A DNA stretch of 64,000 bases from assembly GCA_964654825.1 (NCBI GenBank), contig CAZZKG010000012.1, positions 1 through 64,000 of the forward strand, in the 5' to 3' direction. The position numbers were made by a program, and so were the translations under genes. Below the pieces are notes generated by a model. That model worked only from the letters and a program-made list of their open reading frames with translations, was not told the origin of the DNA and made no database searches. The stretch is from CAZZKG01 sp964654825 (GTDB taxonomy: Bacteria > Gemmatimonadota > CAZMKB01). Positions 27,318 to 34,543 of this stretch are shown here, piece by piece (positions within the stretch are counted from its first letter, which is position 1; each line of letters starts with the position of its first letter).

Positions 27318-28343
27318 ATGAGAGCAGTCGTTCTCAGAACACCGGGTCCAGAACCCGGCATCGAGGTCGAGGAGATCGAAACCCCATCTCCCGACCAAGG
27401 CGAAGTGCTGGTAAGGCTTGCCTGGGCGTCTCTCAATCACCTTGACCTGTGGGTCAGAATGGGATTGCCGGGGGGAAAATATCCTCATGTCTGTGGAGCC
27501 GACGGATCGGGGACTGTTGCAGCGACGGGAGACGATGTAACCGATCTCCAGGCCGGAACTCACGTGCTTCTGGACCCGACTATCGCCTGCGGCAGGTGCG
27601 AGTACTGCTCTCAGGGTGAGCACAGCTTGTGCAATAAGATATCTCTCCTGGGTGAGGGATTGGATGGAACATTTGCCCAGTACCTGAGCGTGCCGCGGGA
27701 AAACGTCCACCCCGTACCACCAGGCGTATCTCTGAAAGAAGCAGCTGCTTTCCCGCTCACATTCGTCACAGCGTGGAGGATGCTCGCTTCGAAGGCCGAG
27801 CTGCGGGAAGGAGAATGGATACTCATCCACGGGATCGGGGGAGGTGTGTCGACGGCATGCCTGATCCTCTCGAAGATGCTGAAGGCGAAGGTGATCGCCA
27901 CCTCAGGCAGCCGGGAGAAACTCGAACGGGCGAGAGAAGCGGGTGCAGAGGAAGTGATCCACTACCGGGACCAGGACGTCGAAAACGAGGTGAGGAGGAT
28001 CACCGGCAGGAGAGGCGTTGACGTCGTCGTCGACAGTGTCGGAAAAAGCACCTGGCTTACCAGTATCAGATCCCTGGCCAGGGGAGGAAGGCTCGTCACG
28101 TGCGGTGCGACCACAGGGCCGGACCCCGTGACCAACATCGCGAGGATATACTGGAACCAGCTGACCATTTTCGGTTCGACCATGGGCAACAGGAAGGAAT
28201 TCCGGGAAATGCTCGATGCGGTCACGTCGTCCGGGCTCAGACCGATAGTCGACTCCGAATTTCCCATGGATGACTTCGCCCGGGCGTATGAGCGCATGGA
28301 AGAGGCAAACCAGTTCGGGAAGATCCTCCTCGAGATACCCTGA
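27318..28343 (+). CDS. MDR-family zinc-binding dehydrogenase / quinone oxidoreductase
   Basis: 341 aa from ATG 27318 (GGAGGG seven bases upstream; GTG 27303 rejected). It has the GroES-like N-terminal domain and the Rossmann domain with GIGGGVSTACLILSKM (about 175-190). The structural zinc site is complete: CGRCEYCSQGEHSLC (about 93-107). The catalytic zinc ligands are not: NHLDLWVR stands where C-x-x-D is usual and CGADGSG where GHE is usual. So it should be an NAD(P)H-dependent reductase of the quinone/enone oxidoreductase type and not a classical alcohol dehydrogenase. It is divergent from the PafA-like gene and followed 82 bp later by an unknown gene. Confidence 0.87.
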   Translation: MRAVVLRTPGPEPGIEVEEIETPSPDQGEVLVRLAWASLNHLDLWVRMGLPGGKYPHVCGADGSGTVAATGDDVTDLQAGTHVLLDPTIACGRCEYCSQGEHSLCNKISLLGEGLDGTFAQYLSVPRENVHPVPPGVSLKEAAAFPLTFVTAWRMLASKAELREGEWILIHGIGGGVSTACLILSKMLKAKVIATSGSREKLERAREAGAEEVIHYRDQDVENEVRRITGRRGVDVVVDSVGKSTWLTSIRSLARGGRLVTCGATTGPDPVTNIARIYWNQLTIFGSTMGNRKEFREMLDAVTSSGLRPIVDSEFPMDDFARAYERMEEANQFGKILLEIP

Positions 28344-28425
28344 GTCTCCAAATGAGGGTTGCGATGAGTGTGTCCAAGCTGTAGTTTTAGTCGTTGGAGA
28401 GAATATCGGACAAAGGTTATTTGAA

Positions 28426-28902
28426 ATGACGGACGTTTCAACATCCCCGTACGATCAGGGTCACATCCTCGTCTCTGCGGTGCGGCTTTTTTCTCACCGG
28501 GAGGGAAAGATGCCCACCGCGAAAGATATCTCCACACTCACGGGGTTTCCGATGGATCTCACACTCCATCTCTGTAACAAGCTGCTCGAGATATCAGTAT
28601 TGGGAATCGTCGAAGGCGCCTTCGACGATCGGTACCATGTGCTGAATCATCTCGAGCTCGAGGAGCTTCCCAGATCCGTGGACAGTGAACAGATGTCCCG
28701 GGAGGTCGAGAAGTTCAAAGCGGACAGAATGGAGAAACAGAAAAAGATTGAGGAGATGTTCACGGGGAAGGACAAGGGTCTCAGGAAGAAGGAACGGATG
28801 AAGGACCTCGAAGAAAAATTGAAGGATCCCACCGCGCACAAAAAACCCAACCCTCTCGATGTCCTGACTCGATCCAGAGATGAAGAAGAAGATGAGAGCT
28901 GA
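28426..28902 (+). CDS. Conserved-looking protein of unknown function
   Basis: 158 aa from ATG 28426; the open frame extends upstream into the dehydrogenase gene but that part is a shadow of the other frame. Residues 1-75 look like a small winged-helix domain (YDQGHILVSAVRLFSHREG, MPTAKDISTLTGFPMD, LLEISVLGIVEGAF). Residues 85-158 are very rich in Lys and Glu and should form a long charged helix or coiled coil. The final segment RDEEEDES is acidic. No membrane segment or signal peptide. I do not recognise the family. It ends seven bases before the convergent DUF4416 gene. Confidence 0.7.
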   Translation: MTDVSTSPYDQGHILVSAVRLFSHREGKMPTAKDISTLTGFPMDLTLHLCNKLLEISVLGIVEGAFDDRYHVLNHLELEELPRSVDSEQMSREVEKFKADRMEKQKKIEEMFTGKDKGLRKKERMKDLEEKLKDPTAHKKPNPLDVLTRSRDEEEDES

Positions 28903-28908
28903 CCACGA

Positions 28909-29436
28909 TCACCTGTTCTCCCTCACCCTTTTCATGGTCTCCCTGTAAAGAGACCGTACATGGAGAAAGGTTTCCTCGTATCTCCCTCCCCTCATATCCG
29001 GGAAGGTCCATGGGTGAGGGAGAAATGTCCTCTTCTCGTAATAGAGTACCGGATCCGCGTATACTCCGCGATCGAGGTATATCTTGTTTACCTTGTACTT
29101 GAACGAAGCGAGAACAATTTTACCAAAATCCATGTAACCGGGATCCAGATTTACCGTCCGACTCCCCTGTCTTTTCAACTCTTCCTCGACGTCACGGGAC
29201 ACCAGTTTCAATCCGACGAGGTCGCCCGGACTTCTGAGCCGGCTGAAGGTGAAAAACTTCCGATACAGAGGTGCTCCCATTTCATCCCGGTAGTAATCCG
29301 TCTCGTCGAAGGGAAACGGGGGGCTCACAAAATCCACATCCCCCTCTCTCTCCCCGAGGAAGCGCAGCGCCCGGTCGGCATACCGTTCTTCCTTGAAAAT
29401 CATTCCTATCAGGTATTTTACTGGATCAGGTTCCAT
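28909..29436 (-). CDS. DUF4416 family protein
   Basis: 175 aa. The opening PVKYLIGMIF, the FPFDETDYYRDEMG segment near residue 42, SPGDLVGLKL, and NLDPGYMDFGKIVLASFK (about 95-112) match my memory of the DUF4416 family, found in delta-proteobacteria and related lineages and without an assigned function. The protein is soluble with alternating strands and helices. It is the last gene of a four-gene minus-strand unit and its ATG overlaps the end of the acetyltransferase-like gene by 11 bp. Members are often near nucleotide or translation-related genes, but nothing here shows its role. Confidence 0.72.
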   Translation of the reverse strand: MEPDPVKYLIGMIFKEERYADRALRFLGEREGDVDFVSPPFPFDETDYYRDEMGAPLYRKFFTFSRLRSPGDLVGLKLVSRDVEEELKRQGSRTVNLDPGYMDFGKIVLASFKYKVNKIYLDRGVYADPVLYYEKRTFLPHPWTFPDMRGGRYEETFLHVRSLYRETMKRVRENR

Positions 29437-30256
29437 CGCCCTGTTCCTGTGTCCTCCTCTGCTTTCTGAGAGCCCCCATCGCTTCCTCGACGATCCCTCC
29501 CCTCACTCCCGCAACACGCTGTATCGTCCCGTACAGATCATCTTTAATTCTCTTCTTCCGAAATCCATCGATGCGGTTTTCCCGGTAGTAATTCCCGTGC
29601 AGGTACACGAGGGTGTCACCCCTCCTGAGTGAGATGCAGATGTTGTTCAGAGTCTCCATCTCGAACGAACGCTGCCAGTGAACAATGAACTCCTCCGGGT
29701 TCACCGGCATATCCCTGAACCGGTACCGCAGCTTCTCTCGGCCGCTCTCCCCCGAGAAGAGCTGGAACAGGTCACGGGACCGGTCGTACTGGAGCCGGAT
29801 ACAGGTAAAGGTTGTCCTCAGGAACACGGGTGAATCATGCAGGATGCGCACGGGAGTGGTAACAACGTAGCCGGGGTCGAGGAGGTATTTTCCTTCCGGT
29901 GTCTCAACGATCACGACGCAGTGGACATTTTCCCTGTTTCCCATATGGGCCATACAGATACAAGAGCTCAAACCCGCATTATGCAGGATCGTCATTAGAT
30001 AATAAGACAGAGAGAAACAGGTACCGCCGAGACCTCTCTCTACGTAGTCGGTAAAAAGCTCTTCAGGGAGCCGGAGTCTCTCCTCCTCGGACACAGCCGC
30101 TTTCCGCCTGATGATTTTGCTCAGGTTCTCGTAAGGAATAGTTGTGTACCGATCCATGACTTCACGGAGAAACTCCGTCACCGGTCCCATCGGTGACAGG
30201 GAGAAGTGTTTGAAGAAAGTTTCGGTGGCGTTTCTGTGTCGTTCGGGTTCGAGCAT
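29426..30256 (-). CDS. Arylamine N-acetyltransferase-like cysteine acyltransferase
   Basis: 276 aa. The Cys-His-Asp triad of the NAT family is visible in order: GLGGTCFSLSYYL (Cys near 79), NVHCVVIV (His near 111) and KYLLDPGY (Asp near 127). IPYENLSKI is the usual N-terminal segment. NATs transfer an acetyl group from acetyl-CoA to aryl amines; relatives such as amide synthases close macrolactams, so a peptide or secondary-metabolite substrate is also possible. It starts six bases after the radical SAM stop and overlaps the DUF4416 gene by 11 bp, so it is part of the selD operon. Why a NAT-like enzyme sits with selD is not known. Confidence 0.8.
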   Translation of the reverse strand: MLEPERHRNATETFFKHFSLSPMGPVTEFLREVMDRYTTIPYENLSKIIRRKAAVSEEERLRLPEELFTDYVERGLGGTCFSLSYYLMTILHNAGLSSCICMAHMGNRENVHCVVIVETPEGKYLLDPGYVVTTPVRILHDSPVFLRTTFTCIRLQYDRSRDLFQLFSGESGREKLRYRFRDMPVNPEEFIVHWQRSFEMETLNNICISLRRGDTLVYLHGNYYRENRIDGFRKKRIKDDLYGTIQRVAGVRGGIVEEAMGALRKQRRTQEQGDGT

Positions 30257-30262
30257 CTGGGA

Positions 30263-31546
30263 TCACCCCGTTGTGCTGAGGAAGGGATTGAAGTATCCGT
30301 GCAAAAGTCCCGGGAACTCGCCCCTGAAAGTCTCAATCATTCGGTCTATTCCGATTCCCTTCTCCTCGACGGGACCGACCAGGTCGAGATAAAGGTCGGG
30401 GTCGATGTTGAGGTTCCGCCACTGGATCATGTCGATAGCGAAGGTACTGATGATCCCCGACATCGAACTGATCTCGGACGGTGAATCGGTGAAGCCCGGA
30501 AAAACGAGGTAATTCAACGAGAGGAAACCGCCGGATTCTTTCGCTCTCCTCATGCTCTCCAGGACATCATCGAACCCGAACCCCCGCGGTCGGTAATACC
30601 GGTGATAGAATTCCGGTCTCGCCGAGTTGATCGAGACTCTCATCGAAGTGAGACCGGCATGGAAGAGTTCCTCGACCCGATCGGGAAGGCTGGCATTCGT
30701 ATTGAGATTCAGTGTTCCCCTACCCGTCCTTTCCCGTATTCCCTTTATTGCTTCTGCAATTACGCCGGCAGCGAGGAGCGGTTCACCTTCACAGCCCTGA
30801 CCGAAGCTAACGATGGGATTGTCCGCGATATCGATGTGATCGACCGCAGCCTCGATGATCTCGCCGGCGGTGGGGGTAAACCCGATCCTCTCCTGAGTGC
30901 TCGAAAACGTACCATCCGGCTGCCGGCTGATACAACCGACACACCCGGCATTACATTCCCGGGAGGTTGGTACGGGCATCTCCCATCTGCCGAGAACGTA
31001 GTTCATCGCTGCCGGGCAGCCGTACTCGAGCGCGCATGTACCGGTGATGTGTTCCACCAGCCTGTTTCCCCGGTATTTCTGCAGGAACCCGCGGGCTTTT
31101 GTCTCGATCTGTTCTCTGTCGAACAGAGCCGGATCCTGCCTACGGTCCTCATCGGTTCGAAGGGCGCCTGTCACAAAACCACCGTCCCTCCAGCCTACCG
31201 GTGAGTATGCGAAGAGAGGTAGAACAGGAGCTCCTTCGCCGCGGGCAAAAGCAGCGGTATGAGTGATGGTATGAGCCGGAGGGGGAAAAGCCGATACCGC
31301 AAAGAGTTCGTTGCCGTCGAACTCCGCCACTTCTTTGACTTCCCCATTCTCGCAATCGAGAGCAACCGGTCTTCTCCCGGGCAGCTCGAACAGCTCGCTC
31401 CCCTCCGGGAGCTGGATCAGGACCTCATCGGACAGCTGTTCCAGATCATTGCCGGTCCTCCCCAGTATCTCATAGCCCGGGATCTCGAGAACATTTCCCT
31501 TCCCGTCGGAGGCAAGCAGATTTGCTGACACGGGATCATTCTCCAC
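30263..31546 (-). CDS. Radical SAM protein of unknown specificity
   Basis: 427 aa from GTG 31546, three bases after the selD stop. The cluster motif is late in the protein: SRECNAGCVGCIS at about 196-208 (C-x3-C-x2-C). Downstream, SFGQGCEGEPLL, LNLNTNASLPDRV and LTSMRVSINSARPEFYHRYY are typical of the radical SAM barrel. About 190 residues precede the motif: a beta-rich part and then a region with extra cysteines (GTCALEYGCP) that might bind another cofactor. No SPASM or TRAM domain is seen. It is tightly coupled to selD and to the NAT-like gene, so it may use selenium chemistry or modify a selenium- or sulfur-containing substrate; that is inference from operon structure only. Confidence 0.82.
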   Translation of the reverse strand: MENDPVSANLLASDGKGNVLEIPGYEILGRTGNDLEQLSDEVLIQLPEGSELFELPGRRPVALDCENGEVKEVAEFDGNELFAVSAFPPPAHTITHTAAFARGEGAPVLPLFAYSPVGWRDGGFVTGALRTDEDRRQDPALFDREQIETKARGFLQKYRGNRLVEHITGTCALEYGCPAAMNYVLGRWEMPVPTSRECNAGCVGCISRQPDGTFSSTQERIGFTPTAGEIIEAAVDHIDIADNPIVSFGQGCEGEPLLAAGVIAEAIKGIRERTGRGTLNLNTNASLPDRVEELFHAGLTSMRVSINSARPEFYHRYYRPRGFGFDDVLESMRRAKESGGFLSLNYLVFPGFTDSPSEISSMSGIISTFAIDMIQWRNLNIDPDLYLDLVGPVEEKGIGIDRMIETFRGEFPGLLHGYFNPFLSTTG

Positions 31547-31549
31547 GTT

Positions 31550-32605
31550 TCATGCTCTCACACGGATTCTGCCGGTTCCGTCAATGACCCGGCCTATGGG
31601 CCACACGTCGAGACCTGCGGCCTTCATCTCTCTATGGAAACCGTCCTCGCTTGTCGTTCCAACGGCGAGGCACAGCCCACCCGAGGTCTCCGGAGTCATT
31701 AAAATGAGCTTCTGTTGTTCGGTGACATCCCCGTCCAGATCCACACGTGGCCCGAAGTGCTTGAGGTTGTTATGAGTCCCTCCCGGAAAGATCGACAGAG
31801 AGGCATACTCATCCACACCTTCCAAAAGCGGTACTGCCGGGAAGTGAATCTCCAGATCCACACCGCTGCTGGTGGCGAGCTCAGAAGTATGTCCCAGGAG
31901 CCCGAAGCCGGTTATGTCGGTCGCCGCGTGCAGGTCGGCTTGTAATGCCACTTCGATTGCCGCATTGTTGAGTGTGCTCATACTGACAATGGCGCCCTCG
32001 ATGTGCTCGTCCCTGGCTTTCCTTCCCTTGGCCGCAGTGGTGATGAGGCCCGTTCCGATCGGTTTCGTCAGGTACAATCGGTCCTCCGGCAGGGCGCCGG
32101 CTTTTCTGACGATCCTGTCAGGATGTACGAAGCCCATCACGCAGAGTCCATACTTCGGTTCATCATCGAAGATCGTGTGTCCGCCGCCGATTATCCCCCC
32201 TGCCTCCCGCACCTTCTCGGCTCCACCCTTCAGAATCTCCGAACAGATTTCGGGCGGAAGATCCTTTGGGAAGGCAGCGACATTGAGAGCGAGTGCCACC
32301 CTTCCACCCATGGCAAACACGTCACTCATCGCATTGGCTGCCGCTATCGCGCCATACTGATACGGATCATCCACGATCGGAGTGAAAAAATCAGTGGTGG
32401 CGATGAGGGCACTCTCATCTGACAGTTTCCAGACGAGCGCGTCATCCCCATCTCCGAGACCCACGAGAAGCTGTTCGGGGACTTCATCCCCGAGAGAATC
32501 ACGCAAGCCTTCGATCAGCCGGGAGAGGGCTCCAGCCCCCATCTTCCCGGCTCAGCCGGCACATGCCGTCATCTGAGTGAGCGTCTTTTTAGTCTCTTCT
32601 GTCAT
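31550..32605 (-). CDS. selD: Selenide, water dikinase with in-frame TGA selenocysteine
   Basis: 351 aa including one Sec. Makes selenophosphate from selenide and ATP, the selenium donor for Sec-tRNA and selenouridine. A conventional frame begins only at ATG 32542, but reading upstream in the same frame gives, from ATG 32605 (AAAGGG nine bases before), 17 residues, then TGA at 32552-32554, then AGKMGAG. The decoded stretch is LTQMTACAGUAGK: the TGA is exactly at the SelD catalytic Cys/Sec position, three before the invariant Lys. Directly after the TGA is a stem-loop fitting a bacterial SECIS. The rest is canonical: TDFFTPIVDDPYQYG, AANAMSDVFAMGG, GGGHTI, TDITGFGLLGH. First gene of the selD-radical SAM-NAT-DUF4416 unit. 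Confidence 0.93.
32518..32551 (-). promoter_or_regulatory. Putative bacterial SECIS element in selD
   Basis: On the minus strand the first base after the TGA begins GCCGGGA, which pairs perfectly with TCCCGGC 20 bases later; inside, GGGC pairs with GCCC around a TGGA apical loop. Position (immediately 3' of the UGA, within coding sequence) and size (34 nt) fit the SelB-binding hairpin used in bacteria. Confidence 0.75.
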
Positions 32606-32722
32606 TGCTTTTTCCCTTTCAGAAAACTCGCAGATCGACTGAAATCCTGAATACAACTCAAATCATAAGTTCTATCCAGTGAGGACAAATATACAATTCG
32701 TTTCAATATTAATTGCTTTCAC

Positions 32723-32737
32723 AACCTTAGCAAGGTT
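32723..32737. promoter_or_regulatory. Inverted repeat AACCTT-agc-AAGGTT, possible operator
   Basis: A perfect 6-bp inverted repeat with a 3-base centre, about 120 bp upstream of the selD start. The shape resembles operators of MerR-type regulators (ACCTT...AAGGT), but no such regulator gene is in the window and chance occurrence cannot be excluded. Confidence 0.3.
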
Positions 32738-32856
32738 ATAGTTCAGCCTGAGATGTCCAGGTGCCGCGATGTTCTTCTCGGTACACATCCGTTCCTCAAT
32801 GAAAATAATCATTCCACAGCGAGTCTCAAACAGGAGAAGCTCCGTCCCGCGCAGGA

Positions 32857-32891
32857 GAAAAAAATCCAGCAGGTCCGCACACCTGCTGGAT
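32857..32891 (-). terminator. Intrinsic terminator of the cytochrome c gene
   Basis: ATCCAGCAGGT (32864-32874) and ACCTGCTGGAT (32881-32891) form a perfect 11-bp stem with a 6-base loop; on the minus strand it is followed by seven T. It begins 26 bp after the stop codon of the cytochrome gene. Confidence 0.93.
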
Positions 32892-32917
32892 GAGAGTCGT
32901 AACCGACGGATTTTTGG

Positions 32918-33343
32918 TTAAAGGCTTCCAAGATAAGCTGACAGCGCTTTCAATTCCGCACTTTCCATATCAAGAGGCTCACCTTCGAGACCACCCTTGA
33001 TACACATATTCACCATCTCGTCTAATCCGACTTCCTTCTGCATCGTCTCGACATGCTTGGGATAGGTCGCGGCTTTCCCGGCCAGATTCTCACCACCTGC
33101 GTGACACGTCGAGCACGCTTTACCGTTGGTCCCGAGGTTCGTATCCGCGAAGAGAGTTTTCCCTTTCGCAATAAGATCCTGGCCGGTCCTCTCAGCCACA
33201 TCTCCAGCACTCTCCTGGACAGGCTTTTCTACCTGGACCTGTTGTTCCACCTGAGCGGTCTCATCAGACTCCCTGGAGCAGGAAACCGAAACGACCAGGA
33301 ACAAAACCAGACCTAAGGACATACACACATTGATCACTTTCAC
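32918..33343 (-). CDS. Monohaem cytochrome c lipoprotein
   Basis: 141 aa from GTG 33343, chosen because GGGGAGG lies eight bases upstream and the protein then begins with a compact signal peptide (MKVINVCMSLGLVLFLVVS) ending in SVSC, a lipobox-like site. After an acidic, glutamine-rich linker comes a class I cytochrome c fold: GKTLFADTNLGTNG, CSTCHAGGENLAG with the haem-binding CxxCH (about 87-91), and a C-terminal helix ELKALSAYLGSL. The axial Met is probably in the PLDMES segment. It would shuttle electrons in the periplasm while lipid-anchored. Its partner is not evident nearby; it is divergent from the pseudouridine synthase gene. Confidence 0.85.
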   Translation of the reverse strand: MKVINVCMSLGLVLFLVVSVSCSRESDETAQVEQQVQVEKPVQESAGDVAERTGQDLIAKGKTLFADTNLGTNGKACSTCHAGGENLAGKAATYPKHVETMQKEVGLDEMVNMCIKGGLEGEPLDMESAELKALSAYLGSL

Positions 33344-33599
33344 CTGGCGCACCTCCCCTCGATTCATGCAAACGTTTTACTCACCATCCGGCGTGGAGCG
33401 AATCGTACTTTTTGCTGCCGGGAGGGTGTAAGGTCTGAAATCCTGTGAATGTAGCAGAATTTCGTTGAGCACGTCGGGCAGAAATAACCCCCGTTTAAAT
33501 GTACTTTCTCCGGTGATACGGTGTCAAGCATAAATCCAAGGCTTTTCCGGAATTTTTACCTTACTCTGGAAATCTGATTTGTCAATTAATGCAACCCGG

Positions 33600-33627
33600 T
33601 TGACCGCCCTTCGGTAACTGTTACATT
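33600..33627 (+). promoter_or_regulatory. Possible promoter of the pseudouridine synthase gene
   Basis: TTGACC at 33600-33605 and TACATT at 33622-33627 with a 16-base spacer. The start would fall at about 33634, two bases before the ATG at 33636, again suggesting a leaderless or nearly leaderless message. Confidence 0.35.
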
Positions 33628-33635
33628 TTCAGGGA

Positions 33636-34538
33636 ATGAGCACAGAGAAACCTTTCTTCAAAAACATCATCGGATCCCGGTTCGATGGCTGGACGGTAAT
33701 CCGCTTCTACACTGAGATGTACCCGTATGCCACAAGAAGGCAGTGGGAAGCGTGGATCGAAGCAGGGCGTATCGAGATGTGCGGAAGATGTGCCCGGGCC
33801 TGCGAGATTCTGCGAACTGGCGATGTACTGATTTTCTTCAGAGAAGAAAGGGATGAGCCCCGGGTCGAATCGGAATACAATGTCGTTCACGAGGACCGCC
33901 ACATCATCGTTGTGGACAAGCCCGGAGGTCTGCCGGTCGTGCCCTGCGGAGCATACTTCAGAAATACTCTCCTTCATCTGCTCCGAGACGGGCGACCCGG
34001 GGAGACGATTCACCCTGCACACAGGCTCGACATCGAGACCTCGGGGCTCGTCGTATTCACGAAAACCCGGGACGCCGCCCGTATCCTTGCACAGGCGTTC
34101 AGAGATCGATGTGTCCTGAAAGAGTACGAGGCTGTTCTCCTGGGTCATCTCACAAATGAGATTACCGTGGAGGTACCGATCGGGAGAGTCTGCCACCCGG
34201 AATCGAAGAATGCCTACGGAGTAACAAATTCCGGAAAGAGCGCGACTACCGTCTTCACCCCGATCGAATATTTCTCGAGACGAGAGCTCACCCTCGTGAA
34301 AGCGATACCGGAGACCGGCAGGACTCACCAGATAAGAATACATGCGGCTCACATCGGTTTTCCTGTAATGGATGACACGGTTCACGGAGGTATGAGGCAA
34401 TTTCCGAGACCGGGATCTCATCCGAGAAGACAGGGACGATCCAGGCTCGCCCTCCACGCAACCTTTATTTCCTTCCCCCACCCGGAAGGAAAAAAACGGT
34501 TCGAGTCACAGGCCCCGGACTGGTTTAGAGATCCATAG
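33636..34538 (+). CDS. RluA-family pseudouridine synthase
   Basis: 300 aa. An S4-like N-terminal region (YATRRQWEAWIEAGRIEMCG, RTGDVL) is followed by the catalytic domain: VVDKPGGLPVVP (about 90-101), the catalytic Asp in HRLDIETSGLVVF (about 130-142), KEYEAVLLG, and ETGRTHQIRIHAAHIGFPVMDD (about 228-249). These are the RluA/RluD motifs, so it should isomerise uridine in 23S rRNA or tRNA. Which position is modified cannot be told. The ATG at 33636 has a promoter directly upstream and only a very close AGGG, so initiation may not use a Shine-Dalgarno. It ends five bases before a convergent gene. Confidence 0.9.
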   Translation: MSTEKPFFKNIIGSRFDGWTVIRFYTEMYPYATRRQWEAWIEAGRIEMCGRCARACEILRTGDVLIFFREERDEPRVESEYNVVHEDRHIIVVDKPGGLPVVPCGAYFRNTLLHLLRDGRPGETIHPAHRLDIETSGLVVFTKTRDAARILAQAFRDRCVLKEYEAVLLGHLTNEITVEVPIGRVCHPESKNAYGVTNSGKSATTVFTPIEYFSRRELTLVKAIPETGRTHQIRIHAAHIGFPVMDDTVHGGMRQFPRPGSHPRRQGRSRLALHATFISFPHPEGKKRFESQAPDWFRDP

Positions 34539-34543
34539 GGGAT

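Larger units (their letters stand above)
32606..32917. other. Intergenic region upstream of selD
   Basis: Holds the terminator of the cytochrome gene (32857-32891), an AT-rich stretch next to selD, and the inverted repeat at 32723-32737. A weak promoter pair (TTGCTA, then TAATAT, minus strand) overlaps the inverted repeat. No RNA gene is recognised. Confidence 0.4.
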
